The notes under the pieces were generated by a model. That model had not been told where the DNA came from and ran no database searches. It saw only the letters and a list, made by a program, of their open reading frames with translations. Position numbers and translations under genes: made by a program. From Streptomyces diacarni (GTDB lineage Bacteria > Actinomycetota > Actinomycetes > Streptomycetales > Streptomycetaceae), in contig NZ_QOIN01000042.1 in the NCBI RefSeq assembly GCF_003323715.1, positions 62,001-126,000 on the forward strand: 64,000 nt of DNA, written 5' to 3'. Shown here piece by piece: positions 17,539-26,234 of the stretch (position 1 is its first letter; each line of letters opens with the position of its first letter).

Positions 17539-18078
17539 ATGAGCCTCAGCGATTACCTGCTCTACACCGGCGTGTTCGTCGCGATCCTCGCCACTCAGCT
17601 CGGTACGCGGCGTCCGGACGCCAGGCGGCTGCTGCTGCCCGTCGCGGTCGTCGCGGGCGTGGGGTTCAAGTACCTCAAGGACGTGCCGGCCGGAGACACG
17701 GCCCACCTGATCGAGGCGGCCGGACTCGTGCTCGGGCTGGTGTTCGGTGCCGCTTCGCTCGCCCTGATCGAGGTCCGCCGCGACCCGGCCGACTCCCGCC
17801 TGGTCACCGTCGCAGGCTGGCCCTACGCCGCGCTGTGGACGGCCGCCATGGCCCTGCGCATGCTGTTCGCCTACGGCTCGACCCACTGGTTCACGCACGC
17901 GCTGGTCTCGTTCTCCGCGCGGCACCACGTCCCGGCCGCCACCTACGGCACCGCGTTCGTCCTGATGGTCCTGGCCATGATCACCGTCCGGACCGCCGGC
18001 GTCCTCGTTCGCGCCCGCCGCACAGGCGCCACGGTCGACTTCGGCACGCTGGGCATCGCCCGCCGGCTTGCACGCTGA
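17539..18078 (+). CDS. Small polytopic membrane protein, unknown function
   Basis: A 179-residue protein with about five hydrophobic segments: YLLYTGVFVAILATQLG, LLLPVAVVAGVGF, LIEAAGLVLGLVFGAASLALIE, WPYAALWTAAMALRMLFAY and FVLMVLAMITVRTAGVLV. No family motif was recognised; the size and layout recall CcdC-like DUF1453 proteins, but I cannot confirm this. ATG 17539 is preceded by TTGGAGAAG. It shares its promoter region with the divergent MarR gene, which probably controls it. The next 257 bp (18079-18335) hold no gene. Confidence 0.7.
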   Translation: MSLSDYLLYTGVFVAILATQLGTRRPDARRLLLPVAVVAGVGFKYLKDVPAGDTAHLIEAAGLVLGLVFGAASLALIEVRRDPADSRLVTVAGWPYAALWTAAMALRMLFAYGSTHWFTHALVSFSARHHVPAATYGTAFVLMVLAMITVRTAGVLVRARRTGATVDFGTLGIARRLAR

Positions 18079-18335
18079 GCGTCCCGCGGGGCGACGGCCT
18101 CCACGGCATGCGCCGGAGCGGCAGCGGGACCCCGCCGCGCGCGCCGCACCGCGCGGCATCGACGAGAACAACGAATCGGCCCCGTCAGCCCTGTCGGCCC
18201 GGCCGTCGAGACGCGAAGGCGCCTCAACGGCCGGGCCGAACGCCGGGCCGGGCCCGGAGGCCGGCGGCTCTCCGGCGAGACCACGAAGACAACGGGGAGG
18301 CGGTCAGCCGGGGAGCGCCGCGGCCGGTCACTCCG

Positions 18336-19760
18336 TCAGGCGCGGGCCCACAGGGAGGGCGCGTCCAGCGGGTTCCAGCCCGGCTGCGCGGTGTGCGCCT
18401 GGACGCAGCGGTAGGTGGCACCGTTGTAGGTGACCTGGTCGCCTACCTGGTACTGGGTGCCGATCGCCCAGGTTCCCTCGGTCGGCGGGTCCGTCGGAGG
18501 GTCGGTCGGGCCGCCGCCACCGCTGGTGACCAGAGTGAGGCCGTAGGCCTGGAGGGCCGGGTTGACGGGGAAGAAGAACGTCGTACCGCCGCTGGTGCAG
18601 TTCCCCGAGCCGCCCGAGGTCGTGCCCTGGGCCTGGTCGCCGGAGATGAACGAGCCGCCCGAATCGCCCGGCTCCGCGCACACGTTCGTCCGCGTCACGC
18701 CCGAGACGGTGCCCTGCGGGTACGTCACGCTGGTGTTGTGCTGCTGGACGGTGCCGCAGTGCCAGCCGGTCGTCGACCCCGAGCGGCATACGGAAGCGCC
18801 CACCGGAGCCTGCGTCGAACCGGCCACGGTCACCTCGCCCATGCCGTAGCCGTTGACGAGCGGGCGCGGCGTCCAGTTGCCGTTGGTGGCCACCCAGGCG
18901 TAGTCGCGGCCCGGGAACGTGGAGCCCTGGAAACTGCCCTGCGCCTGCTGGTTGTAGCCGGAGGTCGGCGTGCCGGGCGTGCCGCAGTGGCCGGCCGTCA
19001 CGAAGCCCGCCTGGCCACCGCCCCGGGTGACGGAGAAGCCGATGGAGCAGCGGCCGCTGCCGTTCATGTAGTACGCGTCACCGCCGCGCAGGTCCGCGAA
19101 CGTGCGCGGCTCGGCGTCGGTGTGCCGGACCGTCACCGCGTCCCCGCGCACGCCCGCCCGCGCGAGGAAGGCCCGTGCGGCGTCCTGGTCCGCCGCCTCG
19201 ACCACGACGTCGTTGTGCCGGGTGTCGACGTACCACACGCGCACCCCCTCGGGGGCCGCACGCCCCGCGGCACGGTCGAGCGCCTTCTGCACGCGGTCGA
19301 GCGCGCCCAGGTCACGGTCGACGAGACGCGCGGTGGCCCCCGCCTCGGTGATGCGGGCGCGCTCCTTCGCGTCGGTCGTGGCGACGGTCAGCCGCGCGGC
19401 GGTCTCCCCGCTGACGTGCGCACCGGCGTAGCTGTCACCCAGCGCGGTGCGCAGCGCGGCCACGGTGTCGGCGGCGTCGGCCTCGTTGGCCAACCGCTTC
19501 TCGGCCTGCGCGGTGGTCAGCCCGAGGTCGCGGGTCATCGCCTCGACGAGGTCGGGGTCGGGATCGGAGGCGGCGGCCCCGGCGCGGGCGGCGGAGGCGG
19601 GGCCGTCGTCGGCGGGCCTGGCCTGGGCGGGGCCGGTGAGTCCGGCCAGCACGAGGCCGGCGGTCGCCAGTGTGGCCGCTGCCGCGGCGGCGGCCCGGCG
19701 GCGTACCGGACTCGGTCTGGGAGGGGTGGGGACGGGACCGGAACTCGCGGGCAGAGCCAT
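18336..19760 (-). CDS. Secreted streptogrisin-like S1 serine protease with C-terminal chitin-binding domain
   Basis: A 474-residue preproenzyme. It has a basic/Ala-rich signal peptide (cleavage near AQA-RP), an alpha-lytic-protease-type propeptide (about residues 60-200, with repeated TVATTDAKERARITEAGA-like elements), then a chymotrypsin-fold domain. The catalytic triad is seen as TAGHCG, GRDYAWV and AEPGDSGGSF, with disulphide Cys residues as in streptogrisins. After a Gly/Pro/Thr linker (GGGGPTDPPTDPP) comes a CBM5/12-type module (WAIGTQYQVGDQVTYNGATYRCVQAH ... GWNPLDAPSLWA). This resembles streptogrisin C, which may act near chitin. ATG 19760 has GAGGAG six bases before. It is a single gene. 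Confidence 0.92.
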   Translation of the reverse strand: MALPASSGPVPTPPRPSPVRRRAAAAAAATLATAGLVLAGLTGPAQARPADDGPASAARAGAAASDPDPDLVEAMTRDLGLTTAQAEKRLANEADAADTVAALRTALGDSYAGAHVSGETAARLTVATTDAKERARITEAGATARLVDRDLGALDRVQKALDRAAGRAAPEGVRVWYVDTRHNDVVVEAADQDAARAFLARAGVRGDAVTVRHTDAEPRTFADLRGGDAYYMNGSGRCSIGFSVTRGGGQAGFVTAGHCGTPGTPTSGYNQQAQGSFQGSTFPGRDYAWVATNGNWTPRPLVNGYGMGEVTVAGSTQAPVGASVCRSGSTTGWHCGTVQQHNTSVTYPQGTVSGVTRTNVCAEPGDSGGSFISGDQAQGTTSGGSGNCTSGGTTFFFPVNPALQAYGLTLVTSGGGGPTDPPTDPPTEGTWAIGTQYQVGDQVTYNGATYRCVQAHTAQPGWNPLDAPSLWARA

Positions 19761-20025
19761 GGAGTTCTCCTCGGAGGTGGGGATGCCCCCGGGGTGGGCC
19801 CAGGGGCCGGGGGGCGTGTGGCGACACCGTAGGTCCGCTCCCGGCCGTCCCGGACCTCCCGACCTCCCCCCTCCCACGGCGTTATGGCCACGGCAGGTTG
19901 CCGATGACCGGCCACTTCCCCGCCGCCCCGCCTGCTGAGAACCCTCAGGCGCGGAAGGGTCCGGGCGTTGCGCGGGCGGGTGGCGGAACCCTCGCGTGCG
20001 GTACCGCCACTCGCCCTCCCGCTTC

Positions 20026-20424
20026 TCAGCTGGTGTAGTCCTTGATCCAGTAAGAGCAGTCGATCCACCCCGGGAGCTTGCCGCTGAAGTCCTTGGCACA
20101 GGCCTTGATCTGCACCTCGGAGTTGTGCGGGATGTTGCTGATCCTGCAGTACTCGAACCCGTTGTTCGCGCCGTTCCGGTCGTCGCACGTCGTGATCTCG
20201 GAGCGGCCGGGGAACTTGATGCGGAGCACCATGCCGTAGCCGTCCGCCTTGGTGTCCGCGATCCGGAACTTGTTGTTGTCGCCGCTGTTGAACGCCCCGG
20301 TTCCGCGACCGTTCGACGCGTCGGCGATGTGCCAGGACCCGACGGCGTTCGCCGGGGCCTGCGCCAGGGCGACACAGGCGGCAGCACCGACCGTCACGGT
20401 CAGAACGCGCTTGATACGGGACAT
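20026..20424 (-). CDS. Small secreted protein, unknown function
   Basis: A 132-residue protein with a clear Sec signal peptide (MSRIKRVLTVTVGAAACVAL, cleavage near ANA-VG). The mature part of about 100 residues has four Cys (ITTCDDR, EYCRIS, KACAKD, DCSYW), probably two disulphides, and a beta-rich, Lys/Asp-containing sequence. No family recognised. The N-terminal GSWHIADASNGRGTGAFN block might bind a surface or ligand, but that is a guess. The ribosome site is weak (GTGGGGGCG). It is next to the secreted protease, with which it may be co-secreted. Confidence 0.75.
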   Translation of the reverse strand: MSRIKRVLTVTVGAAACVALAQAPANAVGSWHIADASNGRGTGAFNSGDNNKFRIADTKADGYGMVLRIKFPGRSEITTCDDRNGANNGFEYCRISNIPHNSEVQIKACAKDFSGKLPGWIDCSYWIKDYTS

Positions 20425-20630
20425 ACGCCCCCACTCTCTTCACTCACGGGCTTCCCGAGCGGCGAGCCCGCCGGGTTGTCAGAGAGGATCATGCCCCGGG
20501 CAAGCGCGAAGTGCCAGAGCTGCATGGGTACTTCTTTGCTGCCGTGCTGTGCGTGGTATGTCCAGCGCTGTCCAGTACGGAGTCGAAGGGGCCTGACGCG
20601 TACGTGCCGCACGGAGCGGCTCCGTCACTT

Positions 20631-20670
20631 CTGCACGGCTGGGCTCAGGTCCCTGCACGGCTGGGGTCAG
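20631..20670. repeat. Two 18-bp direct repeats upstream of small secreted protein
   Basis: CTGCACGGCTGGGCTCAG (20631-20648) and CTGCACGGCTGGGGTCAG (20653-20670) differ at one base and have a 22-bp period, about two helix turns. They lie in a 295-bp gap between the LysR gene end and the secreted-protein start. A regulator binding site is plausible; nothing else was seen in the gap. Confidence 0.6.
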
Positions 20671-20719
20671 AGGTGCCAGAGGGATCGGGAAAGAGGGAGT
20701 CGGTTCGGGCCGGGGGCCG

Positions 20720-21697
20720 TCACGGGAGCGCGGAGGTGCGGCGGGCGCGGCGCCAGCGGGCGTAGCTCGGGCTCAGCTCGGCGGCGTCGCGGTGCGCGGC
20801 GCGGGCGTGCGCCAGCGTGGCGTCCGCCGCGTCGGCGGCGGACGCGTCCGGATGCCAGCCGAGCAGGTGCCGCCACAGCAGCGGCGCTCCCGCCAGCGGA
20901 CGGGTCACCAGGCCCGGTGTCGGCGGGAACGTCGCCCTGCACAGGCCCACCGCCCGCCCCACCTGCACCAGGTGCACACAGGAGGCGGTGTCCGTCTCGT
21001 ACACCGCCTGCGGCGTGAACCCGGCGCGCGCGCAGGCGGCGGCGAAGCACTCGGCGAAACAGCCGTCGCCGGGCACGTTCGTCCAGCGCGCCCCGGCCAG
21101 CTCGGCGAGCGGCACCTCGTCGCGGACCGCCAGTGGATCCGCCTCGGGCAGCATGACGAACACCGGGTCGACGGCCACCTCGCGCCAGGCCACGTCCGCG
21201 CCCGCCGCGGTGAACGGCGGCGGACTCTGGCCGCACGCCCCCGTGAGCGCGTAGTCGATCCGCCCCTCGGTCAGCAGGCCCGCCAGCTCGACGGCCGACC
21301 ACGAGGTGAACGTCGTCACCGACGCGCTCGGGTAGGCGTCGGCCAGCCGGTCCACCAGCCCGCCGAGCAGCGGCCCATGGGTGCCGCCGAGCCGGAAGCG
21401 GGCGGGACCGCCCGGCCCGCCGGCCCGCTCGCGGCTGAATCTGCGCGCACTCGCCTGGAGCTCGGTCACCGCGGGCACCAGGACCCGGGCCCGCTCCAGC
21501 ACCAGCTCCCCCAGTTCGGTGGGGCGCACCCCGTGCGGACCGCGCACGAACAGTGCACCGCCGAGCGAGCGCTCCATCCGTTTGAGCTGCGCGCTCAGCG
21601 CGGGCTGGGCGAGCCCTAACCCGGTGGCCGCCCGCGTCAGACTGCCCGCCTCGGCGATGGCCGAGACGACCTTGAGGTGCCTCAGTTCCAGATCCAT
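20720..21697 (-). CDS. LysR family transcriptional regulator
   Basis: A 325-residue LysR regulator. The HTH is at residues 1-60 (MDLELRHLKVVSAIAEAGSL, RAATGLGLAQPALSAQLKRMERSLG, PTELGE), followed by the periplasmic-binding-like effector domain (LLTEGRIDYALTG, VFVMLPEADPLA). ATG 21697 gives the canonical N-terminus; AAGGA is only one base away, so initiation may be weak or leaderless. It is divergent from the STAS-ANTAR-GAF gene across 135 bp, and LysR proteins often control such divergent neighbours. The effector is unknown. Confidence 0.88.
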   Translation of the reverse strand: MDLELRHLKVVSAIAEAGSLTRAATGLGLAQPALSAQLKRMERSLGGALFVRGPHGVRPTELGELVLERARVLVPAVTELQASARRFSRERAGGPGGPARFRLGGTHGPLLGGLVDRLADAYPSASVTTFTSWSAVELAGLLTEGRIDYALTGACGQSPPPFTAAGADVAWREVAVDPVFVMLPEADPLAVRDEVPLAELAGARWTNVPGDGCFAECFAAACARAGFTPQAVYETDTASCVHLVQVGRAVGLCRATFPPTPGLVTRPLAGAPLLWRHLLGWHPDASAADAADATLAHARAAHRDAAELSPSYARWRRARRTSALP

Positions 21698-21832
21698 GTC
21701 CTTACGGTGGGGCGGCCCACCGGCCCCGACAAGAGGCGTGCCCCACCCGGAGCGGGCCGAAGTGGGTGACCGGCCCGCGCGACGAGTATGTTGTCGTACA
21801 GCAAATGTTGCGGGGAGGAAGAAGGGCGGGAC

Positions 21833-23308
21833 ATGAGCAACACGGGTGACGCCTGTGATACCGCGCACCCGGACCAGGCGCGGACGGAAGTGGTACGGCT
21901 ACCCGGCGGGACCAGCCTATGGGTGGTCCGCGTCGAAGGCGGCCTCCGGGACGCCCACCACCCCGCACTGAGCGCCGCCACACCACCCGCCCCCGGCCCC
22001 GCGGCCGTGCTCATCGACCTGGCCCTGACGCCCCTGGTCTCCGCCGCCGGCGCCCGCGCCCTGACCTCCCTCGCCCACGACCTGGCCGCGGGCGGAACCG
22101 AGCTGCTGGTGGCCACCACGGACGAGACGATCCGCCGCGCCCTGGGGGACGAGGTGACCGTCGTCCCCGGAGCCCCCGAAGCGACCACGACCACGCCCTA
22201 CACCCCGGCTCCGGCCGCCGGTGCCGGCCAGGACCGCACCACGGCTCCGGCCACCACGGCCGGTACGGCCGGCAATGCCCGCACGGCAGGCAAGGGCGGC
22301 GGGGCCACCACGAGCCCCGCGGCGGCGGGCCCGGCCGCCAGGACCAGCACCGGTCGCACGACCGGCAAGGCGGACACGGGCGGCCAGCCCACCCGCAGCA
22401 ACGCCGGCACCGGCCCCGGGGTGGTGACGCCGGTCGCCGGGGCGCACGGAGGTGCGGAGGGCCCGGCAGGGCAGGACGTGGAGCGGTTGCGCTCGGACGT
22501 GGACCGGTTGCGCACGGAGGTGCGCAACCTCCGCGCGAAGGCGCGCACGCACCCGCTCGTCTCCCGCGCCCAGGGCATACTCGAAGAGCGCTACCACCTG
22601 CCGGACGACCGTGCGGCCTTCCAGCTCATGGAGGCCAGCTCGCAGCGGTTCAACGTGCGGCTGCGCACTCTCGCCACCGCCGTGGTCACGGTGCCGCGCC
22701 CCCGCTCCCCGCACTCCGACTGGTTTCCGGGACGCGAACGGCGGGTGCCGCCCGCCCTCGCGTTCGAGCCTGGGCTGCGCGCCGCGTCGGCGAACTCCTC
22801 CGAGGTGCTGGGCGCGGTGCTGCGCCGCAGCATGGAGATCACCGAGGCGACGATGGGCGAGGTGCGGCTCGTCGACCCGGTCACGGGCAGCCTGCGGCTG
22901 GAGAAGTACCGCGGGCTCGACGAGGACTTCGCGGAGTTCTTCGACCGCGTCGACCACACCCGCGCGGACGGTGCGCAGACCTCCTGCGCGGAGGCCGCCC
23001 GCCAGGGCACCCGCGTCACCGTCACGGACGTGGCGGCGGACACGGTCTTCGCCGAGTCGGCCAAGCGGGCCCTGCTGGCGGCGGGCAGCCGCGGCTGCCA
23101 CAGCACGCCGCTGATCGCCGCCCCGGGGCAGCTCCAGGGCGTGGTCTCCACCCACCACGCCCATCCGGTGCGGGCACTCACCGCGACGCAGGCCCGAGCC
23201 TTGGACGAGGTGGGGGGACAGGCGGGCCGCTGGCTCGACTGGTATCAGCGCACTGTCGTCCTCGACGCCCTGGAGGACCTGCACCACAGGGGCGGCACGT
23301 GGGCTTAG
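21833..23308 (+). CDS. STAS - ANTAR - GAF multidomain regulator
   Basis: A 491-residue cytoplasmic protein. Residues about 15-110 look like a STAS/anti-sigma-antagonist fold (EVVRLPGGTSLWVVRVEGGL ... AVLIDLALTPLVSAAGARAL). Residues 110-210 are an Ala/Thr/Gly-rich linker. A coiled coil (VERLRSDVDRLRTEVRNLRAKA) leads into an ANTAR RNA-binding domain (LVSRAQGILEERYHLPDDRAAFQLM ... VRLRTLATAVV). A C-terminal GAF domain follows (MEITEATMGEVRLVDP ... TDVAADTVFAESAKRALL). ANTAR proteins act as transcription antiterminators by binding paired RNA hairpins. Start chosen at ATG 21833 after AAGGGCGGG. The order STAS before ANTAR before GAF is uncommon. Confidence 0.8.
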   Translation: MSNTGDACDTAHPDQARTEVVRLPGGTSLWVVRVEGGLRDAHHPALSAATPPAPGPAAVLIDLALTPLVSAAGARALTSLAHDLAAGGTELLVATTDETIRRALGDEVTVVPGAPEATTTTPYTPAPAAGAGQDRTTAPATTAGTAGNARTAGKGGGATTSPAAAGPAARTSTGRTTGKADTGGQPTRSNAGTGPGVVTPVAGAHGGAEGPAGQDVERLRSDVDRLRTEVRNLRAKARTHPLVSRAQGILEERYHLPDDRAAFQLMEASSQRFNVRLRTLATAVVTVPRPRSPHSDWFPGRERRVPPALAFEPGLRAASANSSEVLGAVLRRSMEITEATMGEVRLVDPVTGSLRLEKYRGLDEDFAEFFDRVDHTRADGAQTSCAEAARQGTRVTVTDVAADTVFAESAKRALLAAGSRGCHSTPLIAAPGQLQGVVSTHHAHPVRALTATQARALDEVGGQAGRWLDWYQRTVVLDALEDLHHRGGTWA

Positions 23309-23345
23309 CTCCGGTCCTGCGAGGTCGGCCGGTCCGATCGGGGCG

Positions 23346-23783
23346 TCAGTTCTTCTTCAGTTCCTCGGCGAGCATCACGATGATGCCGCTGGGTCCCCGG
23401 AGGTAGGTGAGCTTGTAGACGTCCTCGTAGGTCGCCACCCCGCGCAGCGGACGGCATCCGTGCCGCGCGGCTGTCGCGAGGGCTTCGTCGAGGTCGTCGA
23501 CCGAGAAGGCGACGCGGTGCATGCCGATCTCGTGGGGGCGGGTGGGCTCGGACTCGATCGCTTCGGGATGGAGGTACTCGAAGAGTTCGAGACGGCCGTG
23601 GCCGTCCGGCGTCTGGAGCATCGCGATGCGGGCGTGATTGCCGTCGAGGCCGACGGCGGTCTCGGTCCACTCACCGCTGACCGTGTCGCGGCCGAGGACC
23701 GTGAGGCCGAGATCGGTGAAGAAGGAGAGCGCTGCTTCGAGGTCGCGCACGGCGATGCCGACGTTCTCAAGTTTGATGGCCAT
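23346..23783 (-). CDS. VOC (glyoxalase-fold) family protein
   Basis: A 145-residue protein with two beta-alpha-beta-beta-beta units of the vicinal oxygen chelate fold: LENVGIAVRDLEAALSFFTDLG and MHRVAFSVDDLDEALATAARHG. Possible metal ligands are the His of GMHRVAFS and the Glu of GRLELFEY; the N-terminal unit has Gly rather than His at the usual first position, so metal use is uncertain. It ends with the usual GPSGIIVMLAEEL strand. Substrate unknown. ATG 23783; single gene, convergent with the STAS-ANTAR-GAF gene. Confidence 0.83.
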   Translation of the reverse strand: MAIKLENVGIAVRDLEAALSFFTDLGLTVLGRDTVSGEWTETAVGLDGNHARIAMLQTPDGHGRLELFEYLHPEAIESEPTRPHEIGMHRVAFSVDDLDEALATAARHGCRPLRGVATYEDVYKLTYLRGPSGIIVMLAEELKKN

Positions 23784-23935
23784 GCGGGGGAATGCTACTG
23801 AGGCGAGCGGACCGGCCGTTCCGGCAAGACCGCGGCCGACTGCCCGCAGGGCGCCTCCGGCGGTGGCGGGACGGCACGGACCGGACGCCGTCCACGGCGT
23901 TGACGCAGATCACCCGCCCGGATGACGATGCGGAC

Positions 23936-24001
23936 ATGAGCGCACCCGCAGCCGCCCGCCCGTCGCCGCCGAGCCGGCCGCTCCCCGGAGGGGAGCGGTG
24001 A
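23936..24001 (+). CDS. Possible 21-codon upstream ORF overlapping the FGE gene
   Basis: ATG 23936 opens a 21-residue Pro/Arg/Ser-rich frame (begins MSAPAAARPSP) whose TGA overlaps the GTG of the formylglycine-generating enzyme as GTGA. Such an overlap is typical of translational coupling. No strong ribosome site precedes it and no homologue is recognised, so it may be chance. FGE genes often follow a sulfatase with this kind of overlap; here no sulfatase is present. Confidence 0.3.
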   Translation: MSAPAAARPSPPSRPLPGGER

Positions 24002-24981
24002 GCGCCTGCTGCGGCCCCGACCGTGCGGCGGGGCCGACGGCGGCCCCCGTCGCGGAGGCGGACTTCGCGGTTCCAGTGCGCACCCGTACCGACGTCCTGC
24101 GCGGTATGGTCCCGATCCCGGGCGGCCCGTTCCTGATGGGCGGGGACGACGCGGACGCCGTCCCGGTGGACGGTGAGGGGCCGGTGCGCGAGGTCACCGT
24201 CTCGGCCTTCCACATCGACGAGGCCTGCGTGACGAACGCCAGGTTCGCCCGCTTCGTCAAGGCGACGGGGTACCGCACGGAGGCCGAACGCTTTGGCTGG
24301 AGCTACGTTTTCGGCCCGTTCGTCCCGCCCACGGCACAGGCTTCCGTACTGCCCGGCACCGTGCCGGGCGCCCCCTGGTGGCGGGCGGTGGAGGGCGCGT
24401 ACTGGCGCGCGCCCGAGGGGCCAGGATCCTCGGTCGGCGAGCGCGGCCACCACCCCGTCGTCCACGTCTCGTGGCACGACGCGAACGCCTACGCGCGGTG
24501 GGCGGGCAAGCGGCTGCCCACCGAGGCCGAGTGGGAGAAGGCCGCGCGCGGCGGCCTCGTCCGGGCGAGATTCCCCTGGGGCGACGAACTCTCCCCCCGG
24601 GGCCGGCACCGCTGCAACATCTGGCGGGGCCGCTTCCCCACGCACAACACCGAGGAGGACGGCCACGTGGGCACGGCCCCGGTGAACGCGTTCGGGGCGA
24701 ACGGGTACGGCCTCTACAACACGTCGGGCAACGTGTGGGAGTGGTGCGCGGACCGCTTCTCCCCCGACTGGCACGCCGCGGACCGTCCCGAGACGCGGAG
24801 CGACCCCGCGGGGCCGCAGGAGGGCGCCAACCGTGTGCTGCGCGGCGGCTCGCACCTGTGCCACCACACGTACTGCAACCGGTACCGCGTCGCCGCCCGC
24901 ACCGCGAACGCGCCCGACAGTTCCACGGGACACGGCGGTTTCCGCTGCGCGGTGTCCGAGGCGGCGCTGCCCGGTCACTGA
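23998..24981 (+). CDS. Formylglycine-generating enzyme (sulfatase-modifying factor)
   Basis: A 327-residue SUMF1-fold protein that converts a sulfatase active-site Cys in a CxPxR motif to formylglycine. Unlike many SUMF domain proteins it keeps both redox Cys: GGSHLCHHTYCNRYR (Cys288, Cys293), matching the active block of human and Streptomyces FGE. Other family blocks are PGGPFLMGG, RLPTEAEWEKAARGG, NTSGNVWEWCADRF and the C-terminal GHGGFRCA. It is probably cytoplasmic. Start GTG 23998 with GGAGGGGAG directly upstream. No sulfatase lies in the window, so its client must be encoded elsewhere. Confidence 0.9.
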   Translation: MSACCGPDRAAGPTAAPVAEADFAVPVRTRTDVLRGMVPIPGGPFLMGGDDADAVPVDGEGPVREVTVSAFHIDEACVTNARFARFVKATGYRTEAERFGWSYVFGPFVPPTAQASVLPGTVPGAPWWRAVEGAYWRAPEGPGSSVGERGHHPVVHVSWHDANAYARWAGKRLPTEAEWEKAARGGLVRARFPWGDELSPRGRHRCNIWRGRFPTHNTEEDGHVGTAPVNAFGANGYGLYNTSGNVWEWCADRFSPDWHAADRPETRSDPAGPQEGANRVLRGGSHLCHHTYCNRYRVAARTANAPDSSTGHGGFRCAVSEAALPGH

Positions 24982-25108
24982 TCGTCCGTGGACCGGGCCC
25001 ACGCGATCCGGTGCACGTCCCGCAGCGCCTCGACCAGCTGGGCCGCGACTAACGCACCTGCTCGACGGAAAGCCTGCGGCTGGGCAGGGTCCATGATGCG
25101 CCGTCAGT

Positions 25109-25136
25109 AGTTGAGCAACTACAAGGCCGATACGCT
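25109..25136 (+). promoter_or_regulatory. AGTTGAGCAACT dyad and -10-like element before the DUF397 gene
   Basis: A 12-bp dyad AGTTG-AG-CAACT (25109-25120) contains TTGAGC, and TACGCT follows at 25131-25136. An ATG at 25143, six bases after the -10-like hexamer, opens a 25-codon frame (MGGALPLKESLRLL...) whose TGA overlaps the DUF397 start. This could be a leaderless leader peptide; the 14-bp spacer is short, so the promoter call is tentative. The rest of 24982-25212 holds nothing recognised. Confidence 0.4.
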
Positions 25137-25212
25137 TTGGCCATGGGCGGCGCGCTCCCGTTGAAGGAGTCTCTTCGCCTGCTGAGGAACTCAGCGAAGG
25201 GATGCGTAGACG

Positions 25213-25436
25213 ATGAGTGAGCGCACCCTCCCGAACGCTTCCACGTTGCACGGCTGGCGCAAGTCCTCCTACAGCAACGACGAAGGCGGCAGCTGCCTCG
25301 AAGTCCTCGACACGGACCCCGCCACCCTCCCCGTCCGCGACTCCAAGCACCCCGCACGGGCCCGCCCTCCTGCTCCCCTCCCCCCGCCTGGACGTCTTTC
25401 ATCGACTCCCTCAAAGCGAGCCGCGACCACGGGTGA
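25213..25436 (+). pseudogene. DUF397 protein gene with two +1 shifts in C runs
   Basis: The frame starts MSERTLPNASTLHGWRKSSY and gives a normal DUF397 N-terminus through VRDSKHP. The family C-terminus is then split over the other two frames: HGPALLLPSP in one, AWTSFIDSLKASRDHG plus TGA (25434-25436) in the next. Removing one C from 25350-25353 and one from the C6 run 25380-25385 restores a complete protein of about 73 residues. As written, translation runs on to 25509. It is either a recent pseudogene or base-calling errors in homopolymers. No XRE partner lies next to it. Confidence 0.75.
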
Positions 25437-25481
25437 GGCGGTCCGCTCCGGTCACCGCGCCGGTGCGCGGAAGCGGTGGGC

Positions 25482-26234
25482 TCAGGCCGCGGGGCCGCTC
25501 CAGTGGTAGAGATGGACCGGGCGGCCCGTCTCCCCGTGCTTGAGGCGGCGGCGGACCAGGCCGGCGCCCTCCAGCAGTTTCAGGTAGCGCTGCGCTGTCT
25601 GACGGCTCAGGCCCGCGCGCTCGGCGACCTCCTGCGCAGAGAGGGGCCCCCGGGCGGCGTGCACGACGCCGCGCACCAGGTCGGCGGTGAGCACCGAATG
25701 CCCCTTGGGGAGGGTTTCGGCGCCGTCGCCGGGGACGGCCGCCGCGCCGAAGATGCGGTCCACTGTCTCCTGCGTGGCCTCGGCGACCGGCGCGGTGGCC
25801 AACTCGTGGCGCAGCGCCGCGTAGCTGTCGAGTTTGCCGCGCAGGTGGGCGAAGGTGAACGGCTTCACGACGTACTGGAGCGCCCCTTGCCGCTGGGCCG
25901 CGCGGACGGTCGCCGTGTCGCGGGCCGCCGTCACCATGATGACCTCCGGTTCGACGCCGGTCCCGTGCAGGCGGTGCAGCAGTGCCAGCCCCGACTCGTC
26001 CGGAAGATAGTGGTCCAGCAGCACCAGGTCGACGGGGTGGCCGCGCAGGAAGAGCAGCGCCTCGGCGGCGCTGTGCGCGGTGCCGCTGACGTGGAAGCCG
26101 GGCACTTTTTCGACGTAAGCGGCGTTGATGCGGGCGACGTTCGGGTCGTCGTCCACGACGAGGACGTCGATGACCTCGTCCGCGCGGCGCGTGCGGGATG
26201 CGGCGTCGGGGCTCTCGTCCGCTGCACCCGTCAT
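25482..26234 (-). CDS. CitB/DcuR-type two-component response regulator
   Basis: A 250-residue regulator. The receiver domain is at about residues 20-140: acidic DVLVVDDDPNV, phospho-acceptor Asp in LVLLDHYLPDESG, and Lys in VVKPF. The C-terminal winged HTH is SAQEVAERAGLSRQTAQRYLKLLEGAGLV. This layout is that of citrate/C4-dicarboxylate response regulators. ATG 26234 has GGAGGA eight bases upstream and overlaps the kinase stop as ATGA, so translation is coupled. The likely target is the citM-like gene upstream in the same direction. Confidence 0.9.
   Translation of the reverse strand: MTGAADESPDAASRTRRADEVIDVLVVDDDPNVARINAAYVEKVPGFHVSGTAHSAAEALLFLRGHPVDLVLLDHYLPDESGLALLHRLHGTGVEPEVIMVTAARDTATVRAAQRQGALQYVVKPFTFAHLRGKLDSYAALRHELATAPVAEATQETVDRIFGAAAVPGDGAETLPKGHSVLTADLVRGVVHAARGPLSAQEVAERAGLSRQTAQRYLKLLEGAGLVRRRLKHGETGRPVHLYHWSGPAA

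Noticed and set aside
18336..20387. 683-residue frame extending the secreted protease upstream
   Set aside because: The protease has its own signal peptide and GAGGAG site at 19760; the upstream part is the shadow of the small secreted protein gene in another frame.
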